Positions 12,922 through 13,809 of a stretch of DNA of 13,809 nucleotides are shown one piece after another. Within the stretch, counting starts at the first letter, position 1, and every line of letters starts with the position of its first letter. A program made the position numbers and the translations under genes. This stretch comes from an uncultured Ignavibacteria bacterium. GTDB lineage: Bacteria; Bacteroidota; Ignavibacteria; Tepidaquicellales; Tepidaquicellaceae. The stretch is from assembly GCA_937924675.1 (NCBI GenBank), contig CALEVL010000051.1, forward strand, positions 1-13,809, in the 5' to 3' direction. Below the pieces are notes generated by a model. The model searched no databases and was not told where the DNA came from. It was given only the letters and a program-made list of their open reading frames with translations.

Positions 12922-12987
12922 GTTGCCTGCCCGTCGCAGACGGGAAAGTTGAAAGTTGCCTGCCCGTCGCAGACGGGAAAGTTGAAA
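12922..12987. repeat. 33-bp tandem repeat, copy B (two exact units)
   Basis: Two identical 33-bp units (12922-12954 and 12955-12987) each begin GTTGCCTG and end GTTGAAA. Each contains the perfect hairpin CCCGTC-GCA-GACGGG (12930-12944 and 12963-12977). The array starts right after the amidohydrolase stop and runs into GTAGCGGCGA. The same family, with the same 33-bp period, occurs at 1129-1186. As 33 is a multiple of three, it is readable in frame on both strands, giving spurious short repeat-peptide ORFs. No spacers separate the units, so it is not a CRISPR. Confidence 0.88.
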
Positions 12988-13137
12988 GTAGCGGCGAGAT
13001 TTCGCAATGTGATGAGTTGAAAATTCTGACACTGTATTTGGACTATTATAACTTCTTACACAGTCCAGCCTGAGAATTGGATTTCACTTATGTTTTTTTC
13101 GGTAATGCATGGAAGGACGTTCACAGTTTGTTTGATA

Positions 13138-13809
13138 TCATACAACCTGTGACATGCCATGACAATGCTTAAACTTTTTACCGCTTTCGCACGGACAAGG
13201 ATCATTTCTCCCGGCATTGGCAAATTGTTCTTTGAACTTTCTCTCCTCTTCTTCATAATATTTCACAATGTCAGACGGTGCGAGGTTCATTCTTAATTGC
13301 TGAGCCATGAATTTCATGGGCATGTCAATATGCTTGAAGAATGACATGTAGCCCTCGCACAGAAAATTCAGTCCCGGCTCACCATCGGGAGTGTTTATGA
13401 AGCGGTTCTTAGGACACTCACCATGACATGCAAATCTTACTTCACACTCACGGCAATATTTCGGGAGAGTATCTAGCTTGTCATTTCCAAATTTGATCTG
13501 CTTCTCTGATGCAACAAGATCAATCATGCTGTTCTCAAGAATATTGCCGATAAGATATTTCGGTTCAACAAAATGGTCACAACTGTAAAGATCCCCGTTA
13601 TGCTCCATCGCAAGGGCTCTTCCGCACTTCTCCGCAAATATGCACATTGCAGGATTCTCACCATACCATGAAGCAAGCGCAGCATCAAACATTTGAACAA
13701 ATACTTCTCCAACATCTCTTCTCACCCATTCATCAAATATCGTAATAAGAAAGTTGCCCCATTGCTTTGCCGTAACGGAACGATCAGTAACTTTGCTTCC
13801 TTCCTGAAA
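13138..13809 (-). CDS. Anaerobic sulfatase maturase-like radical SAM enzyme, C-terminal part, with SEC-C tail (5' end outside window)
   Basis: The frame is open to the right edge; the GTG at 13725 is internal, because the preceding codons (VTDRSVTAKQWGNFL...FDEWV) continue the family sequence. 223 residues are visible; the N-terminal radical SAM CxxxCxxC domain is outside. AnSME enzymes convert a Cys or Ser of sulfatases to formylglycine. Counting from the edge, the SPASM domain has C56, C62, C77, C119, C122, C128, C132 and C151: the spacing of the eight auxiliary [4Fe-4S] ligands in Clostridium perfringens anSME, except the last gap is one longer. D78 after C77 matches its catalytic Asp277. 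After a charged helix (YYEEEERKFKEQF) the protein ends in a zinc-binding SEC-C motif, RNDPCPCESGKKFKHCHG (C205, C207, C216, H217). No sulfatase gene is in view, so the substrate is unproven. Confidence 0.92.
   Translation of the reverse strand, partial: FQEGSKVTDRSVTAKQWGNFLITIFDEWVRRDVGEVFVQMFDAALASWYGENPAMCIFAEKCGRALAMEHNGDLYSCDHFVEPKYLIGNILENSMIDLVASEKQIKFGNDKLDTLPKYCRECEVRFACHGECPKNRFINTPDGEPGLNFLCEGYMSFFKHIDMPMKFMAQQLRMNLAPSDIVKYYEEEERKFKEQFANAGRNDPCPCESGKKFKHCHGMSQVV

Noticed and set aside
12922..12987. Possible CRISPR array (identical hairpin-bearing 33-bp units)
   Set aside because: The units are directly contiguous with no spacers, only two copies are present, and no cas gene is visible. 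The same family occurs as a degenerate repeat elsewhere.
12870..13073. Short + strand ORF reading through the repeat (and two minus-strand counterparts)
   Set aside because: The repeat length is a multiple of three, so all frames stay open by repetition. The rest is shadow of the amidohydrolase gene or spacer without a recognisable protein.

Overview
The window looks like a chromosomal segment of a free-living bacterium from the Bacteroidota / Chlorobiota / Ignavibacteriota side of the tree. The evidence is indirect. The DNA is moderately AT-rich, and most genes have no Shine-Dalgarno sequence. Three intergenic sites match the Bacteroidota -7 box TAnnTTTG. The PPK2 protein closely resembles, from memory, the class III enzyme of Cytophaga hutchinsonii. 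I cannot name a genus.

Layout. At 1-904 is the right-hand part of an IS1182-family insertion sequence: a transposase cut by the window edge, a hairpin and a probable terminal repeat. At 925-1186 is a mosaic of degenerate GTTGAGAGTTGCC/CAGACGGG repeats. Then come an SDR oxidoreductase (+) and a PPK2 polyphosphate kinase (-), convergent with a 7-bp gap. PPK2 diverges from a secreted TPR protein (+) across a spacer with two tandem perfect hairpins. The TPR gene converges on a CNNM/CorC-type membrane protein (-), preceded by a small PHA-system-like protein (-). From 6125 to 10143 four genes run on the + strand: a peptidase E/NTF2-like fusion, purT overlapping it by 4 nt, a Methyltransf_32 methyltransferase and a cupin. 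The 531-nt gap at 10144-10675 holds a large compound palindrome (10254-10453), a second hairpin carrying a widely dispersed palindromic repeat (10469-10515), and a promoter-like box before ferritin. Ferritin ends in a clear rho-independent terminator. A YtcJ-type amidohydrolase follows, ending directly in a second copy of the 33-bp-period repeat. The right edge (-) holds the C-terminal part of an anaerobic sulfatase maturase-like radical SAM enzyme with a SEC-C tail.

How the genes relate. Most are unrelated single-gene housekeeping or stress units: polyphosphate-driven nucleotide phosphorylation, iron storage and purine synthesis. The only tight linkage is the peptidase E-NTF2 fusion with purT (TTGA overlap). 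Three genes (CNNM, peptidase E fusion, purT) must start at TTG or another non-ATG codon, because in-frame stops lie just upstream and the first ATG would delete conserved sequence.

I see no defence island, CRISPR, tRNA or rRNA. The most unusual content is non-coding: the long nested palindrome before ferritin and the 33-bp-period hairpin repeats present at two sites.
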